A stretch of DNA of 64,000 bases, from NCBI RefSeq assembly GCF_021366795.1, contig NZ_JAHCPS010000006.1, positions 88,299 through 152,298 on the forward strand. Reading direction: 5' to 3'. Below the pieces are notes generated by a model. It was given only the letters and a program-made list of their open reading frames with translations. It was not told the origin of the DNA and did no database searches. A program made the translations under genes and the position numbers. Positions 45,564-54,377 of the stretch are shown in pieces. This DNA comes from Macrococcoides caseolyticum (GTDB lineage Bacteria; Bacillota; Bacilli; Staphylococcales; Staphylococcaceae). Numbering within the stretch: position 1 is the stretch's first letter; each line of letters opens with the position of its first letter.

Positions 45564-48500
45564 AAATTACTGTGCGAGGTTGAAACGTTTGTCTTCTAAC
45601 ATTGATACTTTCATGATATTCATGTGTAACTTTTGCTATTTCACGACCATTTGCCTCAACCACAGTATATCTATCTTGCTGTATCGCTTTTGTTTGTTCT
45701 TTTAACTCATTTATTTGTTCGTCTTGTTTATTAATCATTGTCATCATTAATTTAATCAGTTCGTTGTCATTTGATGAATTATGAATATTAACATTAGGTA
45801 TTTTATTAGCAATACCACTACCACCCTTTTCTTTAGGTAGTATCTTCATAGCTGTATATGCTAATAGTTTCATAGCATCACTTCTACGTGTTGGGTTCAA
45901 TGGAATTACAACTTCACCCTTGTTTTCTTCATCTAACCATGCTAACTGTTTTCCAAATACTAAGCCACCAGTTTTGTAACCTTTCTTTAAGCCACGTAAC
46001 CAAGCTTCTGGGTCTAAATCTCGTCCGTTTCTTCTATATCCAAAATGTAAATGAGCACCTGTTGAGAAACCTGTGTTACCAGTTAAACCAACAACTTGAC
46101 CAGCTTTAACATGTGAACCATCTTTTGGTGACATACTATAGTTTTTCAAGTGAGCAAAGATTAACTCTACAGCACCAGAAACGACTTTAACCCAGTTTCC
46201 GTAACCACCAGCCATGTATCCCATTCTTCGTAACGTACCAGACATTGGTGTTTTTACTGGTTGATATACAAACGGAAAGTCAACACCTTCATGGAATCTT
46301 CTACCAGTTTCTCTATAATAAGCTGGGTCATATCCAAAATGATAAGAAATTTTATTAGGGTCTAAAATACCAGCTACACCATTACCACCTGATTGTTCAA
46401 AAGCTTTAGATATAAAGCTGATTACACCCTTTTTAATTACATTGAAACCACCTTTAGCCATATCTAATGCAAAGTTAGATAAATTGCCAAAGCCTGTTCT
46501 TTGTACGATATTAGCAATCATTTTTTCAGCAAATTTAGATGGATTAGATGCAAATTCCATGATGTCACCAAAGCCTTTAACGATTGACTTACCAATGTCA
46601 CCAAAGAAACCACCTGCACCTGTACCTGTAGAAAATCTAAGTGGTCTAGTTCCTAATATATGTTCTGTTTCTTTATTTGAATAAACTTTAGTACCTGCTG
46701 GTGCTGGTATAGTTGTTTCTTTTTCAAACAGTTGCATTTGACCATTTGGAAATTGAACTATTTCACGTCTTCCAATTCCGTTTCCAACACCAAAGTCACC
46801 AACTGTAATTAAACTATCATGTGCTAAAGCACCATTTTTAGTACCAGTACTAAATCTTGGTATATTCCAGTCTGATATCTTCTTGCCAATGCCTAATTTG
46901 TCCATAACGGTGTTGATACCACCGATTGTGCCATTAACGACACCACCAAGTTTACCAACCATCTTGTTACCTAATGATTTAACACCGTCTACAGCTTTTC
47001 CAGCTCCATTTCTGATACCATCACCCAATTTTGAAGGTAATTGTTTAGCACCATTGACCATATTTGAGAAAGTGTCAGTTACTTTCTTTTTCATGTTATC
47101 CATCAGACTGTCTAATCCACGTTTCATAGATTTAAGTCCATTTAACGCTCCGTCTTTTGTTCGATTTATCATTCTAGGTACATAATCAAATATAGATTTG
47201 AATATATTCTTAGTTTTTGTCCATATATTATCAAGTGTTGATTTAAAATTCTTAAATAAATTTGATAGAATTCTACCAATTGCTTTATACATATTTGTTA
47301 GTGTTGTTGAAGCATTTTTATGAAGTTTAGACCAAGTACCACTAACAAATTTAAAGATAGAACTCATTGATTTAGTGAACACTTCTTTTATACCAGACCA
47401 AAGTTTAGGGAATATTTTACTAAATCCTTTAGCAAATGCTAATCCACCTTTAATAATTTTTGCAAAGAATAATAAACTAATGCCATTCCATATTATTTGA
47501 ATAGCACCTTTACAAATTTTCCATAAACCATTGAATAGTTTCTTCCAATTTCCTGTGAAAAGAGCACTAAATACTTGAATAATACCAGTTATAATCTTGA
47601 TAGCACCTTTAATGACACCAACTATAGCCTTAAAAGTACCAATAACCACTTCTTTAAGTATTACAAAGGCAACTTTTAAAGTTACGCTAAATAATCTACC
47701 TAAAACAGATAATATTGGACGTACAATAGTCATCATGTTTTTTAGTGCATCAGTAATCATCTTGCCATTTTGTTTCCAAAATGTAGATAATTCTTTACCA
47801 ATGTCTTTGAATACTTTACCTACTGCTTTAGCCATGCTTGAGAAAGTAGATTTGATAGTATCAACTGATTTAGTTAATGCTTGAACAACTGAAGGTGGTA
47901 AAAACTTAGATAAAGTAATCACACCTTGTGAGCCATCACCTTTAAATAACTGAAATACACCTTTGATAGTACCTTTAACTGAATTAAAGGCTTTACCGAC
48001 ACCTTCTATAGCACCTTTAACTATATTTCTGAATGTCTCAGACTTTTTGTAAGCTACAGTAAAGGCTACACCTAATCCAGCTATTGCGCCGATAGTTAAC
48101 CATATTGGTGCACCTAAAGCAGATATAGCACCAATTCCACTTGCGATACCACCAATAGCCATTAATAATACTGGTGCAATAGCAACAAAGCCAACAAATC
48201 CTAGTGTTAATTTTTTACCGAAGTCTGATAAGCCAACAAATTTGTTGGAAATATCTTTACCTATATTCGCTAATTGTTTAAGTCCTTGTATAGCCATAGG
48301 TAATACTGGTCTACCTATTTCAGCTAAAAAGTCCTGAAATGCTGTTTTTACATTTGCAGTTTGTGTAGCTAATGTATCAGATTCACGACTAGCTTGACCT
48401 AATGCACCAGATAATTTATTACCATCTTCTACCATTTTTAATAATGTTAATTGTTTTTGCTCTTCAGATAATTCATTAAACGATTTAGCATATAGTTCAT

Positions 48501-49422
48501 TTGCTTTTGCATTACGAGTTGTTTCAGTTGATGAAATACCTAAGGCTGCATCATTTTCATAGTTACCTTTAAGATATGATTGTAAATTTTCAGTAACCTC
48601 TTCAATACTACGGTCATAGAAACTTGCTGAGTCAGCAGCTGCTAAAGTTGCTCTTGTTGTTAAATCTAATGCACCTTTAGTATCAACACCTGTTGTTTTT
48701 GCAAAAGCAGCCATTTGGATATAACTATCTTTCAATGCATTCGGTAATAAACCTGTTGTTTTTGAAATGTTATTTAAGCTTTGTTTTGCTTCATCTTCCA
48801 TTCCACTAAAAACTTGTTTAAATTGTGCAGATGTTGCTTCTGCTTCACCAGCTGAACTTAATGCAACTGCTCCTAATCCCATCAATGGTGCTGTGATAGA
48901 CATAGTTAAATCTCTACCTGTGTTCATCATTCCAGAACCAATGTTTTTAAGCTTGTCACTAACTTGTTTAATCTGATTATCAAGTTTACCAAATGAGCTT
49001 TCTAAACGTTTATTATTAGCGACCATTTCGTCTTGTTCATCTTGAGCTTTTTCTAATGCACTAGATAAATCATTTAAACTTGCTTTTTCTTTTAATAATT
49101 GAGCACGTTTACTTTCCATCGCTCGTATTTGTTGTTGAGAAGCACCTTGTTTTTCTGCTTCAATTCTAGCTTTCTCATAAGCTTCTTCTAAACTCTTTAC
49201 AATTTTTTCTTGAGCTTGATACTTCTTACTTAAACCTTCAGTTCTTGTTGCTAAGATATCCATTTCTGAGCCTGTACGTTTTACAGCTGACATGTTAGCT
49301 TGAAACTCAGCGTTAACTGACTTCATTAATGCTTTCATGTTGCTAGTACTCTGTCTCAATCTAGTATCATCTAAGTTAACTTCAATCTGCATAGAACCTA
49401 AAGGGGTTGAGCCAATTGCCAT
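45562..49422 (-). CDS. Tail tape measure protein with M23 peptidase domain
   Basis: A 1286-residue protein. The N-terminal ~230 residues are coiled coil (AEFQANMSAVKRTGSEMDIL), followed by a phage-tail TMP core (AALSSAGEAEATSAQFKQVF), hydrophobic stretches around residues 400-450, then long helical repeats. Near residue 1090-1190 is an M23 zinc peptidase with the ligands in RRFHEGVDFP and AHLHFGYRRNG (HxxxD and HxH). It sets tail length and is ejected; the M23 domain should open the cell wall during DNA entry. The C-terminus is again helical. Confidence 0.93.
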   Translation of the reverse strand: MAIGSTPLGSMQIEVNLDDTRLRQSTSNMKALMKSVNAEFQANMSAVKRTGSEMDILATRTEGLSKKYQAQEKIVKSLEEAYEKARIEAEKQGASQQQIRAMESKRAQLLKEKASLNDLSSALEKAQDEQDEMVANNKRLESSFGKLDNQIKQVSDKLKNIGSGMMNTGRDLTMSITAPLMGLGAVALSSAGEAEATSAQFKQVFSGMEDEAKQSLNNISKTTGLLPNALKDSYIQMAAFAKTTGVDTKGALDLTTRATLAAADSASFYDRSIEEVTENLQSYLKGNYENDAALGISSTETTRNAKANELYAKSFNELSEEQKQLTLLKMVEDGNKLSGALGQASRESDTLATQTANVKTAFQDFLAEIGRPVLPMAIQGLKQLANIGKDISNKFVGLSDFGKKLTLGFVGFVAIAPVLLMAIGGIASGIGAISALGAPIWLTIGAIAGLGVAFTVAYKKSETFRNIVKGAIEGVGKAFNSVKGTIKGVFQLFKGDGSQGVITLSKFLPPSVVQALTKSVDTIKSTFSSMAKAVGKVFKDIGKELSTFWKQNGKMITDALKNMMTIVRPILSVLGRLFSVTLKVAFVILKEVVIGTFKAIVGVIKGAIKIITGIIQVFSALFTGNWKKLFNGLWKICKGAIQIIWNGISLLFFAKIIKGGLAFAKGFSKIFPKLWSGIKEVFTKSMSSIFKFVSGTWSKLHKNASTTLTNMYKAIGRILSNLFKNFKSTLDNIWTKTKNIFKSIFDYVPRMINRTKDGALNGLKSMKRGLDSLMDNMKKKVTDTFSNMVNGAKQLPSKLGDGIRNGAGKAVDGVKSLGNKMVGKLGGVVNGTIGGINTVMDKLGIGKKISDWNIPRFSTGTKNGALAHDSLITVGDFGVGNGIGRREIVQFPNGQMQLFEKETTIPAPAGTKVYSNKETEHILGTRPLRFSTGTGAGGFFGDIGKSIVKGFGDIMEFASNPSKFAEKMIANIVQRTGFGNLSNFALDMAKGGFNVIKKGVISFISKAFEQSGGNGVAGILDPNKISYHFGYDPAYYRETGRRFHEGVDFPFVYQPVKTPMSGTLRRMGYMAGGYGNWVKVVSGAVELIFAHLKNYSMSPKDGSHVKAGQVVGLTGNTGFSTGAHLHFGYRRNGRDLDPEAWLRGLKKGYKTGGLVFGKQLAWLDEENKGEVVIPLNPTRRSDAMKLLAYTAMKILPKEKGGSGIANKIPNVNIHNSSNDNELIKLMMTMINKQDEQINELKEQTKAIQQDRYTVVEANGREIAKVTHEYHESINVRRQTFQPRTVI

Positions 49423-49445
49423 ATTTTACATTCCTTTCTTAAACC

Positions 49446-49488
49446 AAAAAAATAGGAGACACTTAAAAAGTAATTAAGCATCTCCCAT
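49446..49488 (-). terminator. Hairpin terminator after the tail chaperone genes
   Basis: GGAGATGCTTAA pairs with TTAAGTGTCTCC (G-U pairs and one mismatch), followed by TATTTTTTT on the minus strand, between the GT frame end and the tape measure start. Confidence 0.7.
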
Positions 49489-49513
49489 TTAATTATTGAG
49501 TTTTTATGTTAAA

Positions 49514-50070
49514 TCAATTAGTATCAAAAAATGTATCTAACTGATTTAATTGTTCTTCTTTTTGCTTTTGTTCTATTTTTGCTAGAATTCTATATTGAGA
49601 TTCCATTAAATCAAAAATGTTAGAATCATAAAGCTCATTTAAATTCATGTGCTTACCATCTTCACGAGATTGCATAAAGTCAATGAATTCAGTAAAATAC
49701 TCAAGTTGTTTGGTATAAGAAAATGCTTCAGACTCTATTTGTTCTTCTTGTCCAAAAAATCTTTCGTTGTGTCAGATACTTCTTTTTTTGCAAAGATTGA
49801 TTGTAATTGTTCCATTAAAATCTCAAATAATTCTGGAGCATCAATACCATCCAACATTTCTTCTTTAGTAAATTGTCCGTTGTATGACTCAGCTACTACA
49901 TCTGCTAATTCATCTATAAGTTCAATATCTGGTGTTACACCCTCTGGCATATCTTCAAAAGCTTTACCAATTTTTAATGCTCTCATAGCTAATGAGCCTT
50001 TTGTAAAGCTTGAAGTAAATTCTTTCTTTGTACCTTTTTCTAAATCTGTAATTAAATTAATTTTACGCAT
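49514..50070 (-). CDS. Tail assembly chaperone GT fusion made by -1 frameshift
   Basis: The 111-residue G frame (49735-50070) contains T-TTT-TTG at 49759-49753. Slipping back one base there joins it to a second frame that starts GGA CAA GAA GAA and stays open to TGA at 49514, giving about 106 + 79 residues. The T part (QEEQIESEAFSYTKQLEYFT and onward) is acidic and helical with no ribosome site of its own. The layout between the major tail protein and tape measure is that of lambda-type gpG/gpGT, where the ratio of the two chaperones guides tail assembly on the tape measure. Confidence 0.8.
49735..50070 (-). CDS. Tail assembly chaperone G (unshifted product)
   Basis: 111 residues starting MRKINLITDLEKGTKKEFTS, helical and acidic, ending KDFLDKKNK at TAG (49735). 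AAAAGGAATG precedes the ATG. It corresponds to the gpG-type chaperone between the major tail protein and tape measure genes; most ribosomes should stop here while a minority shift to make the GT product. Confidence 0.85.
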   Translation of the reverse strand: MRKINLITDLEKGTKKEFTSSFTKGSLAMRALKIGKAFEDMPEGVTPDIELIDELADVVAESYNGQFTKEEMLDGIDAPELFEILMEQLQSIFAKKEVSDTTKDFLDKKNK

Positions 50071-50137
50071 ATATAAACATTCCTTTTCTAAATATAATTA
50101 TTGTTTTGCACGTTCTGAATAATCGCTAATAATATAA

Positions 50138-50175
50138 AAATAAAAAAGAGTAAAGGCTACTAACCCTCTACTCTT
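50138..50175 (-). terminator. Hairpin terminator after the major tail protein gene
   Basis: AAGAGTAGAGG pairs with CCTTTACTCTT (one mismatch, one G-U) followed by TTTTATTTTTA on the minus strand. Confidence 0.75.
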
Positions 50176-50201
50176 ATTGACTTGCTTTATTTAATAACTA
50201 A

Positions 50202-50789
50202 TTAGATAGTAGCTGTTTTAAATACTTTTGCATCGAACTTAGCTTTGTCAAAACCAGCTTCATCTGAAGACATTTTAACTTTATACCAAGATACACCATT
50301 AATTCTATCAAGGACTTGACCCTCTAATTTATGTGACTGTGGTTTTGCTTTATCTTCAGCTGTTTCTGCTTCAATATTGATTAATTCAAAGGCAACTTTA
50401 CCCAATCCAATCATTGCAAACGTGCCATCATTATATGTGATTTCAGCTGACACAGCAAAATATGGTGAAATATCTTCAGATGTGTAAGTAATTAAACCAT
50501 CAGCATCTTTAGTTGCACCTTGAATTGCTAAATCTAACTCTTCTGGTAATGAAGCTAATTCAATTGAAACCTTACCACCATTTTTTGCACTAAGAACAGC
50601 AACTGTTTTATTAGATGCTGGAATTTTTTCCATTGAACTTTCTGGTTGAACACTAAACTTTTGTAATAAGTCTTCAGCTACTGTGATAATTGGTTCGATT
50701 GTTAAAGTATCTTTATTATCTTCTGTAATTTTTGCAAAACGTAGCGCTCTAACACCTGTTGCAATTTTAACATTTTTTGTTTCTGCCAT
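50202..50789 (-). CDS. Major tail protein
   Basis: A 195-residue protein with the phage major-tail-protein (phi13/TP901-like) pattern: ATGVRALRFAKITEDNKDT at the start, a central EPIITVAEDLLQKFSVQPES, AVLSAKNGGKVSIELASLP and the conserved closing GVSWYKVKMSSDEAGFDKA. It forms the tail tube hexamers. AAAGGAGT precedes the ATG, and the gene sits upstream of the chaperones, as usual. Probably the most expressed tail gene, with its own terminator hairpin downstream. Confidence 0.88.
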   Translation of the reverse strand: MAETKNVKIATGVRALRFAKITEDNKDTLTIEPIITVAEDLLQKFSVQPESSMEKIPASNKTVAVLSAKNGGKVSIELASLPEELDLAIQGATKDADGLITYTSEDISPYFAVSAEITYNDGTFAMIGLGKVAFELINIEAETAEDKAKPQSHKLEGQVLDRINGVSWYKVKMSSDEAGFDKAKFDAKVFKTATI

Positions 50790-50815
50790 TTTAAAAAAAC
50801 TCCTTTAAATTTGTT

Positions 50816-51205
50816 TTATATAATTACTATCCCTAGATAACGTCTGCCATCTCTTAACATTTCTGTATCTTCATCAAAGCTAAAAGTTGGTGACGACTGT
50901 TGAAATAGTTCTTGTTTCATTATTGCTTGAATATGTTGACCGATTATAAAAGGGTCACCATCTTCTTGTCTTTGCCAAACATCTATTTGAAATTCAGCAA
51001 GGTAACTTGTTTGATTATTACTAGCATAATCTTGAGGTCTCCAATCAGTTTGACTAATTCTAATGACTGGTGATTGAGTTCGTTTATCTTCTGGTATATG
51101 CCTTACCCAAATATTATCTACGGGAACTAAGTTAGTAAGTGTTTCATTACTAGCTAATGCTTCATAGACTTCATTAAGTATGTTTCTAGTAAATACTTCA
51201 CTCAT
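50816..51205 (-). CDS. Tail terminator/completion protein
   Basis: A 129-residue protein (IRISQTDWRPQDYASNNQTS, then YLAEFQIDVWQRQEDGDPF) with the beta-strand pattern of siphovirus tail-terminator or neck proteins (DUF3168/gp17-like). It lies between the HK97 gp10-like and major tail protein genes, the conserved slot for this function. Its start overlaps the preceding stop by one base. Family assignment by position and pattern. Confidence 0.72.
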   Translation of the reverse strand: MSEVFTRNILNEVYEALASNETLTNLVPVDNIWVRHIPEDKRTQSPVIRISQTDWRPQDYASNNQTSYLAEFQIDVWQRQEDGDPFIIGQHIQAIMKQELFQQSSPTFSFDEDTEMLRDGRRYLGIVII

Positions 51206-51600
51206 TACTTGATAGCTCCTTTCAGTTGTTTCAATATTTCTTTTCTAACGTCTGATTGAACATCTTTAATTGTCTTACTCATAAAAGCTTGTGGTGATTG
51301 ATTGATAGTACCGAACTCAACAACGTGAACCCTATGTTTTACACCTTTAGGATAACCGATAGCAACATAGCTACCACCTGTTTTATTTTCAGTTTTCATA
51401 TTGCTCATAACCACATGTTCTTTCATGTGAATATCATCTTCATCTGAAATAGGTGTATTCTTTTCTAATTCTTTTCTAACAATTTCACCAGCACTCTTTA
51501 AAGCATTGCTTTTAACTTTTTTAACATTTACATTTAAGCTTTCTAACTTTGAGATTATTGCATCAACACCATTAACTTCAACACCACTCTTATTACTCAT
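51205..51600 (-). CDS. HK97 gp10-like tail/neck protein
   Basis: A 131-residue protein. The start (SGVEVNGVDAIISKLESLN) and the later KNTPISDEDDIHMKEHV, AIGYPKGVKHRVHVVEFGT and QAFMSKTIKDVQSDVRKEI follow the HK97-gp10 putative tail-component family. It is thought to join the head-closure complex to the tail tube. Neighbouring genes are the head closure and tail terminator, the usual order. Confidence 0.85.
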   Translation of the reverse strand: MSNKSGVEVNGVDAIISKLESLNVNVKKVKSNALKSAGEIVRKELEKNTPISDEDDIHMKEHVVMSNMKTENKTGGSYVAIGYPKGVKHRVHVVEFGTINQSPQAFMSKTIKDVQSDVRKEILKQLKGAIK

Positions 51601-51602
51601 AT

Positions 51603-51929
51603 CTAACCAACTTTCTCTGCTATGATAGTCATAAAGCGTTGTTCATCAAAGTCTGGCATGATTTGAATAATCTTATATGATTGATTATTGTACTTAATCG
51701 AACACTTGTTCGTATCTATTTCAAATGGTAATTGTCTTGTGATAATTCTAATTTGATGCTGTGTATTATTACTAACTGCTGTCTGATAATCCTTAGCCCA
51801 AACATTATCAAAGAAAGCATATAATTGAGCTAACTCTTTTACTACTTTCTTTTGGACACCACCAACATTCTGTGTAGTTGTTTCTTCAATAGTGATTAAC
51901 TTATTTAGTCGATTAATATTAAAGTTCAT
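51603..51929 (-). CDS. Head closure (head-tail adaptor) protein
   Basis: A 108-residue beta-rich protein: NRLNKLITIEETTTQNVGGV, AFFDNVWAKDYQTA, TRQLPFEIDTNKCSIKYNNQ and SYKIIQIMPDFDEQRFMTII. This is the pattern of SPP1 gp16/phage head-tail joining proteins. It overlaps the gp6-like connector gene by 11 bases. It closes the head after DNA packaging. Confidence 0.82.
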   Translation of the reverse strand: MNFNINRLNKLITIEETTTQNVGGVQKKVVKELAQLYAFFDNVWAKDYQTAVSNNTQHQIRIITRQLPFEIDTNKCSIKYNNQSYKIIQIMPDFDEQRFMTIIAEKVG

Positions 51930-52233
51930 CTAATACACCATATTTACGTTGATAGTCATACTTCATATGAAAAATAGCATCTTCAATACCATAAATCATA
52001 TTGTATTGTGGTCTATCAGTCGTTGGTTTACGATTCTCATAATAATGTGCAACTAGTAAAACAACAGCTCTATCATAATCAAAATTATTATTAAAATAAT
52101 CTGAGTGTTCTTCATAATCAACATTTACAGATGATTTAATTTTTTTCTCAGCCCAATTTAAATAGTTGTTCAATACTTCATCATCATAATCAAATGTAAG
52201 TCTTAAATGTTTTTTAATTGTCTGTAAATCCAT
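51919..52233 (-). CDS. Head-tail connector, gp6/QLRG-like
   Basis: A 104-residue all-helical protein (MDLQTIKKHLRLTFDYDDEV, then LNNYLNWAEKKIKSSVNVDY and AVVLLVAHYYENRKPTT), matching the phage gp6-like connector family. It forms a dodecameric ring below the portal. It ends inside the head closure gene start (11-base overlap), which shows translational coupling within the packaging-connector module. Confidence 0.85.
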   Translation of the reverse strand: MDLQTIKKHLRLTFDYDDEVLNNYLNWAEKKIKSSVNVDYEEHSDYFNNNFDYDRAVVLLVAHYYENRKPTTDRPQYNMIYGIEDAIFHMKYDYQRKYGVLDEL

Positions 52234-52235
52234 GG

Positions 52236-52439
52236 CTATTCACCATCTTTAACTGTTTCTACCTTTTTAGCACGAGGTTTACGTACTGCTTTTTTAACTT
52301 CAACTTTCTCAATTAAAGATTTATCATAGTTAATAATTTCTTCAGCACGTTCTTTAGTTAACTCTAAAATTTCATCAACAACAGTCATACGTTTTAACTG
52401 AGTGTCATTATATGCTTTCTTAACTTTGTATTGTTCCAT
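52236..52439 (-). CDS. Small basic protein after the capsid gene
   Basis: A 67-residue protein, MEQYKVKKAYNDTQLKRMTV followed by a helical stretch and a Lys/Arg-rich tail (VKKAVRKPRAKKVETVKDGE). Small proteins in this slot between capsid and gp6 connector occur in many siphoviruses and some have a Rho N-terminal-like fold. Function unknown; perhaps DNA- or head-binding. Its stop is 2 bases before the connector start. Confidence 0.65.
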   Translation of the reverse strand: MEQYKVKKAYNDTQLKRMTVVDEILELTKERAEEIINYDKSLIEKVEVKKAVRKPRAKKVETVKDGE

Positions 52440-52469
52440 TTTTACAGCTCCTTATATTAAAGATTACAA

Positions 52470-52506
52470 AATAAAAAGCTTAGACTAGAATTAACTAATC
52501 TAAGCT
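52470..52506 (-). terminator. Intrinsic terminator after the capsid gene
   Basis: A perfect 8-bp stem AGCTTAGA / TCTAAGCT with a 13-base loop is followed by TTTTTATTTT on the minus strand, 12 bases after the capsid stop. Confidence 0.8.
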
Positions 52507-52518
52507 AGAAATTTAAAA

Positions 52519-53760
52519 TTAAACTGTTGGAGCAAATGTTACTTTCTTCACAGCGTTAGGATTTAATGCGATTGCATCTAAACGTACAGCAACCATTAAA
52601 CATTCAGCAAATTGCATGTAAGAAGTCCATTGTAAATCATAGCGTGAACGGTCAACTAATCCAACTGCTCCAGCTAAATCTCCAACGTAACCAACACCTG
52701 CACCAATTAACTCATCTTCTACTACAGTTACTGGCATACCAAATAATTGTTTACCAGATGCACTTGAGATTGAGTCTTGTAATAAGTAACGTCCATTACC
52801 ATCTTTATAAGTGTCTACTGTGTTGTAAGCTGTTTGTGATAACACAACTTGTTTACGATATTTAGGTGCTAAGTCAACGTTAACTAATTTCTTAAGAGCA
52901 TCTAAGTCAGCTACAGCATTGTCTGTTTGTGTGTTTAATACGTCTAAAATTAATTTGTTTTGAGTAGCTACTACTGATTCATTAAGAATTGACTTAACTA
53001 ACTCAACTGCTCCAATACCATCTTCAATTGACTCTTGAGATACTGGGAAGTAACCACGATACGTTTCAACTTTAAATGGTGCTTTCTTGATTGGTTGAAT
53101 ACCTAACATTGGGTTTTGTTCTAATTCAGCTACTGCTGTTAATGCTGGTGCACTAGTTCCATCAAAGAATGCTACTTCACCTTGCCCATTTGATACTTTC
53201 TTAACTTGTACTAAGTTAGCCAATGCTGAAACATCATTTGAGTAATCTACAACTTCTTCAGCAATTTCAGTTGGAACAATAATAGCTCCAGATTCAGTTG
53301 TTAATCCCTCACGTTTTTCACCTGTCATTACGTATTGTTCAAATGCTGCACGTACCTCATTCTCTTGTCCTAATTCTACAGTTTCTACGATATTTGTCAT
53401 GTCTCTAGTTTCTCCATTCGTTTTTAAATTTTCTGCAAGTTTATTAACGTCTTCTTGCAATAACGTAATTTTGTCTTCTAAGTCAGTTACAACTTTTTCA
53501 ACTTCAATCTTTTCTTCAGATTCAACTACTTCTTCAACTTGTGATTCTTCAGAACGTTCTTCTTGAACCTTTTCAGTTTCTTCTTTTTCTAAATGATGGT
53601 TAAGTTCATCAATTTCTGCTTGAATAGCTTTAGCTTCTTCTAATAATGATTTAGCTAACTCTGCATTCTCAGCTTTAATAGCTTCATCTGCTTCATTTGT
53701 TTTAGCATCTAATTGAGCTTGTTTCTCTTCGATAGCTAATTTAATTTCTTCTTGAGTCAT
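52519..53760 (-). CDS. Major capsid protein (HK97 fold)
   Basis: About 413 residues. The first ~115 residues are a charged coiled coil (EEKQAQLDAKTNEADEAIKA, EEVVESEEKIEVEKVVTDLE), the delta domain that acts as scaffold and is cut off by the head protease. The HK97 fold follows: GLTTESGAIIVPTEIAEEVV, APFKVETYRGYFPVSQESIE and LFGMPVTVVEDELIG. The start is placed at the ATG at 53760 with AAAGGTG upstream; a GTG 9 bases earlier is less likely. A hairpin lies in the leader. Confidence 0.93.
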   Translation of the reverse strand: MTQEEIKLAIEEKQAQLDAKTNEADEAIKAENAELAKSLLEEAKAIQAEIDELNHHLEKEETEKVQEERSEESQVEEVVESEEKIEVEKVVTDLEDKITLLQEDVNKLAENLKTNGETRDMTNIVETVELGQENEVRAAFEQYVMTGEKREGLTTESGAIIVPTEIAEEVVDYSNDVSALANLVQVKKVSNGQGEVAFFDGTSAPALTAVAELEQNPMLGIQPIKKAPFKVETYRGYFPVSQESIEDGIGAVELVKSILNESVVATQNKLILDVLNTQTDNAVADLDALKKLVNVDLAPKYRKQVVLSQTAYNTVDTYKDGNGRYLLQDSISSASGKQLFGMPVTVVEDELIGAGVGYVGDLAGAVGLVDRSRYDLQWTSYMQFAECLMVAVRLDAIALNPNAVKKVTFAPTV

Positions 53761-53789
53761 TCGTAACACCTTTCTGTAATACTAAAGTA

Positions 53790-54377
53790 TTACTTTTTAT
53801 TTTTAAATAAAAATAAATCTAGTTCTGCTTGAACTAAATCTAATTGATTTCTTTTTTCTAATTGTTCAATACTACGTAATGCAATTGATACATCACTTGT
53901 TTTATACGCTGGTAAAGATACGATACTGATTTCTCGAATACGTTTAATAGCTTTAACAGTTCGTTTATAAATAGATTCTTTTGAATCGTACTTAATATCC
54001 TCACCATCTTTTTCTAGCGTGAATTCAAATGAGCATTGATTAATATTGTTTGCTCTAATTTGCTCATATAAATCTCTACCCAACGTTGTATTAGGTAATT
54101 TAGCTTTAAAACGTAAACCAACTTCATCAATTGATAATTCTAAATTATCAGCAGTTTGTCTAGCTAATACATTTGACCAGTCATGATTAAATAATAATCT
54201 TACATCTTCTAACTTCGTATTCTTTAAAGCATCAGGTGAAATTGTTTCAATGAAACCACCTAAATTTTCTGACCAAGTATTAAACTTTAAAGCATAACCC
54301 TCAACAATCATCTCTTGAGCATCTTCTTGTTTACATACTTCGATACCCGCTTCTAGAGTTCTAACTTCGTTACTCAT
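53790..54377 (-). CDS. Prohead protease (HK97/U9 family)
   Basis: About 195 residues. Family landmarks are MIVEGYALKFNTWSENLGGF, FIETISPDAL, LLFNHDWSNVLARQTADNLE (catalytic His), QCSFEFTLEKDGED (catalytic Ser) and REISIVSLPAYKTSDVSIA. It cleaves capsid delta domains during head maturation. The ATG at 54377 overlaps the portal stop by 8 bases and is preceded by AAAGGTGG; the frame is open to 54401. It lies between portal and capsid genes, the standard order. Confidence 0.92.
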   Translation of the reverse strand: MSNEVRTLEAGIEVCKQEDAQEMIVEGYALKFNTWSENLGGFIETISPDALKNTKLEDVRLLFNHDWSNVLARQTADNLELSIDEVGLRFKAKLPNTTLGRDLYEQIRANNINQCSFEFTLEKDGEDIKYDSKESIYKRTVKAIKRIREISIVSLPAYKTSDVSIALRSIEQLEKRNQLDLVQAELDLFLFKNKK

